DNA of 64,000 bases, taken from Cydia pomonella. Lineage: Eukaryota > Arthropoda > Insecta > Lepidoptera > Tortricidae. The first letter of the stretch is position 1. Each line of letters opens with the position of its first letter. Shown here piece by piece: positions 51,655 to 62,798 of the stretch. The notes under the pieces are model-generated. The model was not told the DNA's origin. It ran no database searches and saw nothing but the letters and a program-made list of their open reading frames with translations. Location of the stretch: positions 7,316,001-7,380,000 of the forward strand of contig NC_084716.1 in the NCBI RefSeq assembly GCF_033807575.1, read 5' to 3'. Made by a program: the position numbers and the translations under genes.

Positions 51655-51776
51655 GAAAAGCAAATGTTGTGTCTTACAGGGACCTAATACAGAACTTGGC
51701 CGAGGACCGCAAAAACTGGCGTCTTTTCCACCGACAGGAGCCATACCTTAATTTTACGTTTAAGATATTAAGTTAA
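51655..51776 (+). pseudogene. LINE reverse-transcriptase C-terminal remnant
   Basis: The plus frame reads GKANVVSYRDLIQNLAEDRK NWRLFHRQEP and on to a TAA at 51774-51776. LAEDRKNWR corresponds to QDRDKWR (17063 fragment) and AEDRDKWR (32127 element), near the C-terminus of RTE-like LINE proteins. Only the last 40 or so codons are present. Confidence 0.65.
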
Positions 51777-53489
51777 TTAAAAAAGCACCTTTTGATGTTC
51801 ACAGGAATTATTTTATTTGTTCAGTACTCTGTTGTAATATGGATTGTTTTAAATAATGATTTTCAATACTTGAAATCAAGTTGACAATTTCGAACTGGGC
51901 GCTATTCGTTTTTAAATCAAAGATTTGCCCAGTTACACTCCATACCCGCTGAAAAAGCCCTGACACGCATAAAAAAAGCTTGCACTAATAAATTCTCGTG
52001 AAGCGTAAACGGGGTTAGAGAAAAAAAGTTTATTGTAGGAAAATCACTAAAAATAACGAACCGGGCGTAAAACTTATCGGAATCAGAATTTCATCAGCAC
52101 CCTATATTCTTCGGAAAATAAAAAGATTTTTATCAAGAGCGGCCTTGTTCTTAATTTGAAGGGTTCTGTGGCGATAGGCGATGGTGATCTTATGAGGATG
52201 AAATTGGAGCGACCGGGATATGTATACCTACTTCATTCTTCCCATATCATCACTGGACGCTGGAAGTGTATTAATATAAGATACATTGTTGAGACTATCT
52301 AGTTTATAATACTTTATACTACTTATCTTTTATTCGTTAAATGAAACAAACGCTTATAATAGTTCCTATATGATTTTTTAGCCGATTTTGTACATCATTA
52401 TTTATAATCCGTTGAATATAAAAATTGTCCCAGACTATTTTAGATTCATATTTTGTATAAATAGACGTAAAAAGTAAGACATAGTTCTGTTATTCTGAAA
52501 ACACGAATACTGGTGAATTATTTGACTCGTCAGAAGAAAGGTTTATGATATAAGGTATCACATGTCCAATTTAGTATAAATTTATAAGAAAAGTAGGTAG
52601 ACATGTGATGAACTAGACCGCCCTCAACCCTCCTTTGCCCTGTCATTTCGTATTTATTTGCTTCGCAATGTTTTCAGTACATCACTCTCACCACTTAAAA
52701 ATATAGTAGATATTAATTTAATATTTATTTTCTTCGTTCGTGTACAATAAGAAAGAAAGAGATTTGAATTAAATAGTACGGTCAGATGAGATATCGCCCT
52801 CATCATCATAAAACTAAACTAACAACGAATTAAAAATACTTACATACAGTTTGTAATTATTTTGTAAGTTATACTTAGTCAGGCAAATACTCACGGAACC
52901 CTAAAAGGACTTAAGATTTCGTGCCGGCGCTTATCGTAAAAATATACACCTATCGTTGTATATGTGTGTGTAATAAATCCGGAGAGACACGCGAGGCTGA
53001 TTTTTCACCTCGTAAAATGCAAAGTTAATGTCAAAACGCTACTGGCGCACTCGTACGGATTACATTGTTATTTTGACAGATTGTGAAGTAGATTAGAGAT
53101 ATGACTTACCTACAAACAGAACGATCACTGTCTGTAAAGTTATAGATATTTAAACATCGTTTTTTTCTTCATACATAAATGAAAACTTGACAGCAGTCCC
53201 CAAATTATGCCAAGTCTGTATCTTGAGAACCATTTGAAAGTCTTTTGTTCATTATAGGAGCACTTGTATTGTGTTGGCATTGATATTAAGTAAACAAAAA
53301 TAACCTATATAGGTCCATATAACGACATGAAACCAATTGCCGTGACAGAGAAAAGGCGCTAGCTCAGCACCAGCAGTAGACGTATATGACATACGTAATA
53401 ATATACATACGTATATATATACGTTGGTATTACTTTTATGTTTATTCTGCGATACAGACTCGAAATGTAGTGCACCATTCTACCGACCG
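51777..53489. other. no gene recognised
   Basis: Mostly anonymous. CACGGAACCCTAAAAGG near 52894-52910 may be a stray M element end. No exon seen. Confidence 0.4.
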
Positions 53490-53650
53490 GCTGGACTCGG
53501 GCCACGCCGGAGCGTATTTTTAATGTGCCTATAAATTATGCACGGCAGAAGCGATGGAGGCCGTCCGGAGCCGTCCGCGTCCGCGAAAAGCCGAAACCGG
53601 CTTGCGGCCATACAAATGTGAAATACGCTCGGACTCCTCCCGTTCGGTGA
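53490..53650. repeat. GC-rich block with inverted CCGAGCGTATTT ends
   Basis: GCCACGCCGGAGCGTATTTT TAATG and, inverted, GTGAAATACGCTCGGACTCC. Between them is GGCCGTCCGGAGCCGTCCGC GTCCGCGAAAAGCCGAAACC GGC. The inverted ends suggest a MITE, and the GC-richness could also suit a CpG-rich regulatory region. Confidence 0.5.
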
Positions 53651-53817
53651 GAATGGTACTTAAGGAGCCATAAAGAATTGCATGCAGGCAACGACAATAT
53701 TTCCTACAATGTCGTAAAAGCTGATAGTCGTGGTTTGATTGAACGATCGGACGCGGTCAAGCTACTTAGAGGTGACTTCAGGCATCGCGCTGCGTCGAGT
53801 GGGTGGGCCATTTTATT

Positions 53818-53968
53818 TTAACCTTTTCTCCCACCACGTCAATGAAGTATTAAATTGTGTTCGACGCCACGTCAAACTTGACTAAAACCACGACTTGATA
53901 TGAAGTCGTGGCGTGTGGGGCACAAAACGTACTGACTTTATATCAAGTCAATGGCGGCGAAAAGGTTA
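53818..53968. mobile_element. 151-bp inverted-repeat element, TTAACCTTTT ends
   Basis: TTTAACCTTTTCTCCCACCA CGTCAATGAAGTAT at the left; the right end reverse complemented is TTAACCTTTTCGCCGCCATT GACTTGATAT. An internal pair, TTGATATGAAGTCGTGGCGT / ACGCCACG-type, adds secondary structure. It recalls a common lepidopteran repeat. Confidence 0.7.
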
Positions 53969-55839
53969 AGTCGTAAAAAAGTGCCCTAAGATTCTTATTT
54001 CGAGTTAGTTACCAATTTTTATAGATTTTGTATTAAGGTAACGTAATTTTGGACTTTAAATTTGACTTGATTTGAAACTTTTATGCACAATGAAAAACAA
54101 CATGAATTCATTCTTGTGTTAGCTTTGGGTACGAAGACTAAAGCGATATATATAATTAAACTTTATTAATGTATATTTATACATTTGGTCATTAAACAAC
54201 GAAAAGTTCGATATGTTGAGGTATTAAAAATAATAATAAACACAAATATTCATGCCTAAGGTTAGCACACTTATGAAAATGATTATTAAACTGTATTCAC
54301 AGACTAAGGACCTAATTAATTAACATCGATAATGATGGTATAGGAACGCTCGGGCGAAAATAACTAAAATAAGCGTTTGCGCACGCGCTTGTTGGAGCTG
54401 TGTCTCGGTGGGGTTTTTACGCTATTCTTCTCCTATTTGACGCTATGTTCGCACAGACTTTCTGTATTCTAGTACTAGCTCTGTACAGCGTACTGTTTTG
54501 TAAATGGTAAGGAGCCTCGTAAAGATTTGCATGTAGGCAACGTAACGCCCCGGCGATGTCGTAAACGCTGCGCAATCTGTTGCTTCTTAACGAGATCCCG
54601 TCATCCTATTATCATGTCATCTTTATCGCAATTTTTATGACATGGTGTCATAAATAGATTAAACGAAAATTCCATAATATAAGAAAAAAATCTTTTCAGT
54701 TATTCTTCCGAGAGGAATCTTAACTCGAAATTTCTATAATAGTTACCTACCTGAAGGTCATTCTAATTTAACAATAGGGGTGATAACACATATTGAACTT
54801 TACAACGCAATCTACTAAAAGAGTTAAAATAATATATAGCAATGATAAAAAAATACAGAATCTGAAATATTCAAACTTGTTTTTAAACTTCCAAAAAGGA
54901 ATAAAGTAAGGGTACCATTCGATTCCTTACATTTTATACAAAAAGAGTTTGTATAGCTACTAATACATAAACGCAATATTTCACCGACAACATCGCAATT
55001 TTCTTGTTTTCCATACTTCAAGATGGGCTCTCAGTGACAGTGACGTCACGTTCACTTATCATTTTGTAAGGAGCGTTTCGCGGGTAAAGTAAGACTGTCG
55101 GACTTTGACTAGCATTTCTGACTTTTGTATTGCTTTAATGCAATGGGCCCTATATAGACATTTGATCCTAAAAACAAACCTGATCGAATGATACTATTAA
55201 TATAATTTTCTCATCTCGTTAATTAGTTATGATATGGAACTGGTTTTGATATGACCGACGACCGTCTTGGCGCTTGTCACGTGTAACTTTCACTTCATTT
55301 TGCGTGAGCGATCTTGCAGGCCGTATCAGAATAAGACCAAAATCGTAACAAGTAACTAAATCTGAACCAGGGTGCTATGTTGGTTGATCTTCTGTGCATG
55401 TGATTTTTTTTACAGACCAGCTAAAATATCCATTGTCATTTGTACATCGATAGAACCCGCATGACGGGTATCTCCGATGAGACGATTCCTAACATCTATT
55501 CGCAATATTATCATCATGGCCATTGATATACTAACTAATATAACTTGAACTCTGGATACCTCACAACTATGAGGAATTGTAGGTCAGAGTAATACCGCTA
55601 TGTAGGTAATGATTGTAACTGCTTACGCTTTTGTCACATTACTTTGGGATTCCTGCGACTCGTATCGTTTTTGTAAAGCATAGGTATATCTAGGGTGTGT
55701 TTTTGTCTCAAAAAACAAATAACATTACTTCAAAACCGCCGACGAAATTAATATAGAGGATTTAGAAAAAGTAATGTAATGTATGCCTGTTATAGCTTAC
55801 AGAAAATGCACCAACAAATATACATTTTACATACATGTA
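53969..55839. other. no gene recognised
   Basis: Includes TTGCATGTAGGCAACG (54528-54543), which repeats TTGCATGCAGGCAACG at 53677-53692 along with TAAGGAGCC/ATAAAGA context, suggesting an old duplicate; and GTGACGTCAC (55039-55048), a CRE-like palindrome. No exon supported. Confidence 0.4.
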
Positions 55840-55935
55840 AAACAACAAATAAATTTTAAAGGAAAATAAAACCAGGTATCAACAGGCGGTCTAATCGCAA
55901 AAGAGCAATCTCTTCCAGACAACCTTTAGATAGCA
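55840..55935 (-). mobile_element. LINE 3' end, 'TGGAAGAGAT' family, diverged copy
   Basis: The minus strand has CTAAAGGTTGTCTGGAAGAG ATTGCTCTTTTGCGATTAGA CCGCC and ends in TTTATTTGTTG, the same order as at 47620 and 38745. Confidence 0.7.
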
Positions 55936-56559
55936 AGAAATATAGAACTCATACAGAAGTCAACAGGTAGTGCAAGGAGGAAAAGATATACTTAAATGCA
56001 GTTATAATTATATTATTATTATTAGTTATAGTATTATTTTTATTTTATATTTGTTTTTGTTATTTAGCTTTTTAAAAGACAAAGCAGGTCTTAAAATCGA
56101 ATTCAATGATATTAGATTACCTAGGTATCAAATTCCAAAGAGGCCTTCTCATCCCGCCGGGTAATAAATAACAGTATTAAGAATGGGAGATCACCGGGCC
56201 CAAATAATAGGATTTCCCACGAAAAAAGGGATTTGACCGACCTGAAGCACGAGGAACCTTTTCACTACATTTATTAGTTATTATTACCTCTGCCTGCGAC
56301 TTTGTCTGCGTAGAAGTCGTGTAATATATGTAGCTAAGAAATTTGATTAATCTTGTTCTTGTCTTTTAACTGTCATAAAATCAGGGTGACAATACTACAG
56401 AGGCGATAAAGGGAAGGGGGGAGATGTCTGAACGAGATGGTCATATGCCGCATTTACATTCTTCCCCTGCCGCTGCCGGCAATAATTCCCTAAATACTGC
56501 TGCTGCACGATCGAGCTCGAGTCTATGTACCCACTCACTTCGGTTTCAAATTTCGGCAA
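55936..56559. other. no gene; one recalled repeat motif
   Basis: CCTCTGCCTGCGACTTTGTC TGCGTAGAAGTCGTG (56286-56320) resembles the conserved start of a widespread lepidopteran non-autonomous element. Not enough to delimit it. Confidence 0.35.
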
Positions 56560-56790
56560 TGGCAGATGTCTTTCTTCTCCAGGTGCTCAGCACGTACTGA
56601 GCGACGGAGCATAGATAGAGCACATAATGCCGCTCTCGCTGCTGGTCCTTTGACTGCCACACAAAAAAGCGCGAGTAGCGAACAAAACGCAACTGTCTCT
56701 GTCGCACTAATTTGGAAGAATGATAGAGAGAGAGATAACTACGCCACGCTACGGAGGGTGAACGATTTGCATCTTGTCTACGCACCCAAG
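56560..56790. repeat. possible dispersed repeat ('CTCTGTCGCACTAATTTGGA')
   Basis: GCAACTGTCTCTGTCGCACT AATTTGGAAGAATGATAGAG AGAGATAACTACGCCACGCT resembles a recalled lepidopteran repeat. Overlapping open frames on both strands (about 80 codons each) reflect its composition; neither has a domain. Confidence 0.35.
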
Positions 56791-57183
56791 TCCCTATTTG
56801 GATTATAAATAAGTGTTCGAATAATTCCGAATACCGTATAAATCGGAAAAATCACACATTTTATGGCTAAGATACTATATTTAAAAAAATGATTGGCTTT
56901 TATTCAAAGACCATAGGTATTTTTGTACCATGAAAACAATTGACAATCAACGTCGTCCGAAACATTTTGTCGATACCATGAGAGAAAACGTTCCGTTGCT
57001 CACATTTATCACAAGCAAGGTACATGGACGGCTGTACTTTGCTTGTGGTGAATGTGCAACAAAATGGTGAACGTATTTTAGTAAACGTCTGACATTCGGA
57101 ATTACCCGAATGCACACAGGTACATTTATTTTCTAAATTTATTTACTATTGTTTTGACCTGAATTATTTTTATGCTTTCGTTA
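56791..57183. other. no gene recognised
   Basis: Contains a loose inverted pair around 57011-57050 (CACAAGCAAGGTACATGG / GTACTTTGCTTGTGGTG). Nothing else. Confidence 0.4.
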
Positions 57184-57349
57184 AGGGCCTACGCTAGCTG
57201 ACGCGGACGCCCGCCGCGTGCGCACGCACGCGGGTGCTATTTGTAGGTGAAATCCGCCGCACGCGTCCGCTTCAGTTAGCGTCGCTCATACTATTTTTCG
57301 TTAACCCGCTCGTCCGCTTCGTGCACCGGCGCCAGCTAGCGTAGGCCCT
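57184..57349. mobile_element. 166-bp GC-rich MITE, AGGGCCTACGCTAGCTG ends
   Basis: Left AGGGCCTACGCTAGCTGACG CGGACGCCCGC; right end reverse complemented AGGGCCTACGCTAGCTGGCG CCGG. The 17-bp ends are perfect. The core is rich in CGCACGCG motifs and unusual against the AT-rich flanks. Non-coding. Confidence 0.88.
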
Positions 57350-57925
57350 AAATATTCGCAAATATTATATAACTTATTTCTGCAAAAAAGTTTCAATCTT
57401 CTTTTCATTATTACATATATCTAATAATTTATTTTGAAAAATTGCAGATAACAATGATTGATTTAATTCTCTCGTTTGCGGTTTTTACTGTAAAACTAAG
57501 CAATATGTCTGTGTCCGACGAGCCAGTCATGCAAATCCAAAGATAGCCAATTAAATACGCGAATTTGTTGTTTGCCTCACGTAAAAAACAGCAAGTTTAC
57601 ACACGTAATGAAAAGCAAATATTTGATGTAGCTATACGGAGCTTTCCAATGGCGACCACTATTGCGTGACTGGCGTGGCGAGGTGTACGTTTGGTCACGA
57701 AACGTAATATGAGTAGAATTTAATGGAAGGTTTTTTTGGTGTAACGAAGCAAAATAAACAACTAACTTGTGCCTTCACCTTTGTCTGTGTAAAATGATCT
57801 TAGAAGATGTGGGATGTGAAGTACAGTTAAGAGATTGAGCTATTGCTCAAGACTCTTAACTATTTCCATACCTGCCAAACTGTGACTGTCTGATGTGAGG
57901 TTTGAATCTTTTCATTTATTTACAG
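57350..57925. other. no gene recognised
   Basis: Anonymous sequence. AGTTAAGAGATTGAGC ... CAAGACTCTTAACT (57824-57860) is a short imperfect hairpin. Confidence 0.4.
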
Positions 57926-58114
57926 TACCCCTAGTGTAAATATTTTCGACAGCGAAACGTGACGTACGCGTTTGCGTTAAGTGTCATTTTGTATGAGATT
58001 TTTGACTTTCCAAAACGTCCCGCTTGGCGCGCTGTTCAAAAACCCATACAAAATGAGACTAAACGCAAACGCGTACGTCACGTTTCAAAATCGAATTTAT
58101 TTACACTAGGGGTA
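57926..58114. mobile_element. 189-bp foldback element F, copy 2
   Basis: TA-CCCCTAGTGTAAATATTT, GACAGCGAAACGTGACGTAC GCGTTTGCGTTAAGTGTCAT ... ATGAGACTAAACGCAAACGC GTACGTCACGTTTC ... ACACTAGGGG-TA. It matches 38912-39100 in length, arm sequence and core (TTTCCAAAACGTCCCGCTTG GCGCGCTG). The two copies have different flanks. Confidence 0.95.
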
Positions 58115-59387
58115 CAGTACATATGGTGAGCACTACTTGATGAGCACTTTCCGTACGTCAAACTTTAAAGAGTAATATGTACTGTAAAACGTTGTACGAT
58201 ACACGTGCGAATCAATTGTTCGCAACTCCCTTCGGTCGTGTTTTAATTTATCACCACTCGTTGCGAATTTCTTATTATCTGCACTTGTATCGTAAATAAC
58301 TATTTTGATATATAGGAAAATAATAATAACTGTACCATGCCAGTTGTATGTATAAACATATAAAAATAAGTAGGTAAGCTTACTTCCAATTCATTTGGTA
58401 TAATGCGGTAAATATAGGGGCTAAAATATTTCAACACGCACTCTAGCGCCTTGACAATACATGCGTCTTCAGATATTCGTGAACGCTTTGGCCGCTCCGA
58501 TATATCTGATCTGATGGCGACTGTACTTAAGTATATATCGCAAAAACAAATTTCCATGAATTCGAAGACCTATGGTAGCTGATAACATATTTCACTTAAT
58601 GAATTGCTTTAATAAGTTTAACAGAAAACAATTATTATTGCTTGACTTTGTTTGCGTCAAGAAAATGATCTAAATACTAATAAACTTGTTAAATGCTATT
58701 AAACACCGTCGTGGTGTAAAAATAGTACAATTTTATAAATTGTCTTTAAGCTTGAACTGTCGTATAACACAATACTAATAAATAACCTAAAAAGTAATAA
58801 AAAATATTTTTATTATATAGATTTTTTTCATACTTGACATATTTGTCTACTTCATTACATACAAGGTAACCCGTTCGACCCATTTTTATACCCTTAAACC
58901 TACACTGCAACCTTACGAGTACAGTACTCTGCCCTTTAAAGAGCAACAGACCCGCTCTAATTATGCGACACAGACAGAAACAGCAAAGCTTTTACAATAT
59001 TAAGCTTAATGAAAGCTAATAAGTAAGGTACCTACAGAAACGACCGTGAGTCCCGATGCTTTGAAGTTGATTAGTTAGATAAACACACAGACCTCAACCT
59101 CTAGACGGGACATATGAGACAATCGAGGTCACCACACATAATAACTGCTTCCGTACATTTCATATGGGCCCGCAATTAAGACCACTACTTACTGGTGTAT
59201 ATTAAAACATTTTTTTTTATAAAAAAATCATTTTTGGTAGTTTGGTAGCTTTGGTCGCTGAATGTACTTTTCTATCCACAGGCAACTAATATTCATAGAG
59301 ACAAAACCTCAAACACAATAAGATTGCGTTGTTTTGTCACAGTTCCTATGGCCACCTCCTGTCTCCATCATCAGATCAGCTCGACGG
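58115..59387. other. no gene recognised
   Basis: Anonymous AT-rich sequence. Confidence 0.4.
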
Positions 59388-59525
59388 TACAGTCAAGTGT
59401 AAAAATATGGGAGTACACATCTTACTCAAAAATATGTCCCATAGCATCTTATTCCAGTGTAATAAGAGCGTAGTACCATATTTATGAGACGATTCTCTCG
59501 ATACATATTTTTGCAGCTGACTGCA
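59388..59525. mobile_element. 138-bp MITE-like element with TACAGTCAAG end
   Basis: Left TA-CAGTCAAGTGTAAAAATA TGG; right end reverse complemented TG-CAGTCAGCTGCAAAAATA TG. An internal ATATGGGAGTACACATCTTA ... GTAGTACCATATTTATG adds inverted similarity. Ends resemble the TACAGTC elements at 38619 and 44099. More diverged than those. Confidence 0.65.
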
Positions 59526-59645
59526 CCTCCATTGTCACCCAACTTTCATATGTAGATTTTCAGCTTTATCGGAAATCGGGAAGTGGGTCAAATTTTGCAC
59601 ACATACTATCAGGGCAAGTTAAATAAAAGATTGTAAATATTTACT
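59526..59645 (-). repeat. dispersed repeat N, copy 2
   Basis: Inverse copy of 6117-6262: CAACTTTCATATGTAGATTT TCAGCTTTATCGGAAATCGG GAAGTGGGTCAAATTTTGCA C ... GGCAAGTTAAATAAAAG. Confidence 0.7.
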
Positions 59646-59654
59646 AAGATTCTG

Positions 59655-59850
59655 GGGTGAACTTGGGCTGTTATACTATAAAGAAATGGGGTAGAATGCA
59701 ACTCAGTTGTACTGCTCGAATGTTAGCACTCAAGTAAAATGCATCGATGTGTAGTGACCTCGTGCTCTTTAATTTCTTCATAATGCGGTGTCTATGTAGT
59801 CTGTGTCTAACATAGCAGTGGAGGCGTCAAACATACCCGTTCCTTAGACA
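59655..59850 (-). repeat. dispersed repeat P, copy 2
   Basis: Reverse complement matches 44510-44725: AGACTACATAGACACCGCAT TATGAAGAAATTAAAGAGCA CGAGGTCACTACACATCG and GTACAACTGAGTTGCATTCT ACCCC. Confidence 0.8.
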
Positions 59851-61394
59851 ACTTGAAGTTAATTTAACATACTTTTTTGTAGGTTATGTAATGGTCCTCA
59901 ATTATTTTAAATAGGCCTGTGGGAAATTGAGTTCAATATATGCCTCGCTGCTCTAGAGAGAACAAAATGTCAAATCTATCGATATTAGCATTCAGACTGG
60001 ATAAGTACCTACTTTCATCTTGAAAAAGATAATGGCTAAAATTTACTAAAAAAGGCTGTTTTCTCGGAACCTGGTCTGATTTTTTCTTGATTAGGGACTG
60101 TAGTAAATATAATATACAAAATCCTACTATAAAAAAACATTCTAAATCCTGAAAACAAATTTCAAAAAGGTCTTTTTTCTAGAAATCGGTCTGAATCTGA
60201 ATCTCTCATAATCATTGGGACAATAATACCCCATCTATACGTTGCTGGTGAATCAGCGCTTTTATGAGCTTACAATAGCCTTATTTGGGCTCGCTTCATT
60301 AATCCTGGGAGTTCTCATTAATACTATAATAGGCCATTCATTCCAACAAATTTCGGTTTCGGGTTTTGTATGCTTGAAATTTAAGGAGGAAACTGTAGTA
60401 CTTATGTAGAAAGATGAAAAAAAAGAAACAAACTTGTGTAAACCAAATTAGACCGCGCGGCGCACTATTTTCGTCGGTCATCGCATCCTGGCCGATAAAT
60501 CGTAAAGTGATTTTAATGAAAGCGATGTGTAATGAACCCTCATGAACGTCAGCTGCCGCTTCCTAGATAGGCGGAAAAACGCCGAGATACATACAGAATC
60601 CTTTCCGTTGTCGGTAAAACATCGGTCTTCGAAGTCGTAGTAAGTACTGTTGTCGTACGTTGCTAATTAAAACCATACAGCTGAGAAAGCTGTCATTAAA
60701 GTTTTTCAATTTGTCAGGTGATCTAAACTGGACATTGAACAGATACCTATAGGGCGCTCGGAACGTGCTTTTTGTCCCCGTCTGCGCATTAGCGCATACC
60801 TGTCGTGCTCGTTAAAACAATTTGCGCTACTTGCTTGTTTACATATTAAATAAATATTTTATAGAAAACTCTTCACTTTAGTGTTTATTTAAAAAGTTAT
60901 ATTGTTATCTGTAAATATTTTTTTTTCATATTTGGGAAGTAGTTTTATTAGTGTTATTGGGTAATAGAATAAATCTATCTCCACATCTTCTCTTATGTAA
61001 GGAAGACCATGATACTTTACTTCTTGTGAAAAATTCAGGTACACTTGACTACTAGATATCTAGATATCACTAAATGATTATTTGTTTTTAAATAATTAAA
61101 TAGCAACGAAGTATATTCATTAATCATAATATTCTAAAATCGAGTTTAGGTACGACTTGTAGGAAATTTGACAATTAGATAAAAAAAGAGCGAACTCAAT
61201 TAGTTCTTTGAAAAAGAAAGTTGGCAATCTACGAACGCCAATTAAATGTAATGAAATATAACTATAGGTCTTAATATTTCGTAAAAAAACTCGAATCTCG
61301 TATCATATTTAGGTTGGTATTTACCTACTTACTTAAACTTTCTATTTTATATATCAAAGCATTTTTCGTTTTTAACTTAAAGATATTGCAGTTG
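59851..61394. other. no gene recognised
   Basis: 60450-60660 is GC-richer and seems single-copy in this window, with no coding frame; it could be regulatory sequence but nothing in it says so. Confidence 0.4.
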
Positions 61395-61460
61395 GTTGTC
61401 AAGCGGACCCCAGGCTCCCATGAGCCGTGGCAAAATGCTGGGACAACGCGAGGAAGAAGA
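61395..61460 (+). mobile_element. SINE-B copy 4, 3' end only
   Basis: TTGTCAAGCGGACCCCAGGC TCCCATGAGCCGTGGCAAAA TGCTGGGACAACGCGAGGAA GAAGAA. Only the last 66 bp remain, identical in order to copies 1 and 5; a 5'-truncated insertion. AACTTAAAGATATT(G/A)CAGTTG flanks both sides (61375 and 61468), likely the target-site duplication. Confidence 0.92.
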
Positions 61461-61944
61461 AGGGCGAACTTAAAGATATTACAGTTGATCAAGTGAATTT
61501 AGCTGGGATGGAATTTTATTTGAAATTAATTAGGTATGAGTAGGTCTACAGATTATTATACTCCGATATTATTACTCTTGAGTATTAAGTAAGTTATTCT
61601 GTATATAACTATGTACATATCTCTTAAAATTGGTTTAGGTAGTAACCGTAACCACGGAACATCGGTTATCCCTCATTATTCGCATATATGCGTGTCTAGA
61701 TCCAATAAAAACAAGGCCACTGCCAGGGCAATAAATATGTAGCAACTAACATACTCCAAATGGTCATATGTCTTCATGAAACTCGTTTGAAAGACGAGGT
61801 TTTAGAATAGAACATTACAGTATGCAGGAATGAATAGTGTAAGAGTGCGCGGTTCAGCGGCGGCGATTCGTGAGGAAATCTTGAGATGCTCATAAAATAT
61901 GTGTGTAGTCAAGCCCAGAAATACCGATACTACACACTACACTA
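61461..61944. other. no gene recognised
   Basis: Anonymous sequence. Confidence 0.4.
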
Positions 61945-62216
61945 CTTTTGACGACCAGTTTGGCCTAGTGGGTAGTGACCCCGCCTACGAAGCCGATGAT
62001 GGTCCCGGGTTCAAATCCTGGTAAGGGCATTTATTCGTGTGATGAGCATGGATATTTGTTCCTGAGTCATGGGTGTTTTCTATGTATTTAAGTATTTATA
62101 AATATTTATATATTATATATATCGTTGTCTAAGTACCCTCAACACAAGCCTTATTGAGCTTACTGTGGGACTTAGTCAATTTGTGTAATAATGTCCTATA
62201 ATATTTATTAATTAAC
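61945..62216 (+). mobile_element. SINE-A copy 7
   Basis: TTGACGACCAGTTTGGCCTA GTGGGTAGTGACCCCGCCTA, GGTCCCGGGTTCAAATCCTG GTAAGGGCATTTATTCGTGT, GAGTCATGGGTGTTTTCTAT, CTTAGTCAATTTGTGTAATA. Well preserved, with a GATGAT micro-duplication before the B-box. Confidence 0.94.
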
Positions 62217-62425
62217 AATATACATAATGGATATATACAGATGATTACTATAACTAGCTTATATCTAAAATAGGCCCTTGAGGCATTGTACCAAGGATGC
62301 TGGCGGCATTTCCTCGATGTATCGCAATACTGATACGTTGTGCGAGGAAGCCGTCAGCTCTTCGGTCACCAGTTACGTCAACCAGACGTTTCGCGATTTC
62401 TCCAAAAAACTTATATACTTTATTT
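62217..62425 (-). pseudogene. transposon ORF C-terminal fragment (LINE-like)
   Basis: The minus frame reads FFGEIAKRLVDVTGDRRADG, FLAQRISIAIHRGNAASILG and TMPQGPILDIS, then TAG at 62256-62254. I recall near-identical peptide endings (AQRIS.A..RGNAAS.LGT) from many lepidopteran transposon proteins, most likely LINEs. Truncated at the 5' end, where a TTTATTTATT run (62418-62432) intervenes; an upstream stop ends the frame. It abuts the SINE-A tail. Family not certain. Confidence 0.7.
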
Positions 62426-62437
62426 ATTTATTAATTT

Positions 62438-62451
62438 ACACCGTCTAAGTT
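62438..62451. repeat. left target-site duplication of SINE-B copy 5
   Basis: ACACCGTCTAAGTT, repeated exactly at 62785-62798. Confidence 0.85.
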
Positions 62452-62784
62452 GCCTAGCGCTGGTGGCCTAGCGGTAAGAGCGTGCGACTTGCAATCCGGA
62501 GGTCGCGGGTTCAAACCCTGGCTCGTATCAATGAGTTTTTCGGAACTTACGTACGAAATATCATTTGATATTTACCAGTCGCTTTTCGGTGAAGGAAAAC
62601 ATGGTGAGGAAACCGGACTAATCCCAACAAGGCCTAGTTTACCCCTCTGGGTTGGAAGGTCAGATGGCAGTCGCTTTCGTAAAAACTAGTGCCTACGCCA
62701 AATCTTGGGATTAGTTGTCAAGCGGACCCCAGGCTCCCATGAGCCGTGGCAAAATGCCGGGACAACGCGAGGAAGAAGAAGAAG
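62452..62784 (+). mobile_element. SINE-B copy 5, full length
   Basis: GCGCTGGTGGCCTAGCGGTA AGAGCGTGCGACTTGCAATC CGGAGGTCGCGGGTTCAAAC CC, the conserved body (TTCGGTGAAGGAAAACATGG TGAGGAAACCGG) and the end GGGACAACGCGAGGAAGAAG AAGAAG. A perfect 14-bp target duplication bounds it. Both pol III boxes are intact. A frame that crosses the head and body (79 codons) is not a gene. Confidence 0.95.
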
Positions 62785-62798
62785 ACACCGTCTAAGTT
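62785..62798. repeat. right target-site duplication of SINE-B copy 5
   Basis: Exact repeat of 62438-62451. Confidence 0.85.

Noticed and set aside
55039..55048. GTGACGTCAC palindrome as a CRE (also TGACGTCA at 23389)
   Set aside because: Isolated sites with no promoter or gene nearby.
56546..56808. Overlapping open frames on both strands near 56.6 kb
   Set aside because: Opposed frames of equal length without a domain, over a probable dispersed repeat.
62450..62689. 79-codon frame over SINE-B copy 5 (and similar over copy 2 at 49065-49295)
   Set aside because: The frame runs through the tRNA-like head and SINE body; SINEs are non-coding.
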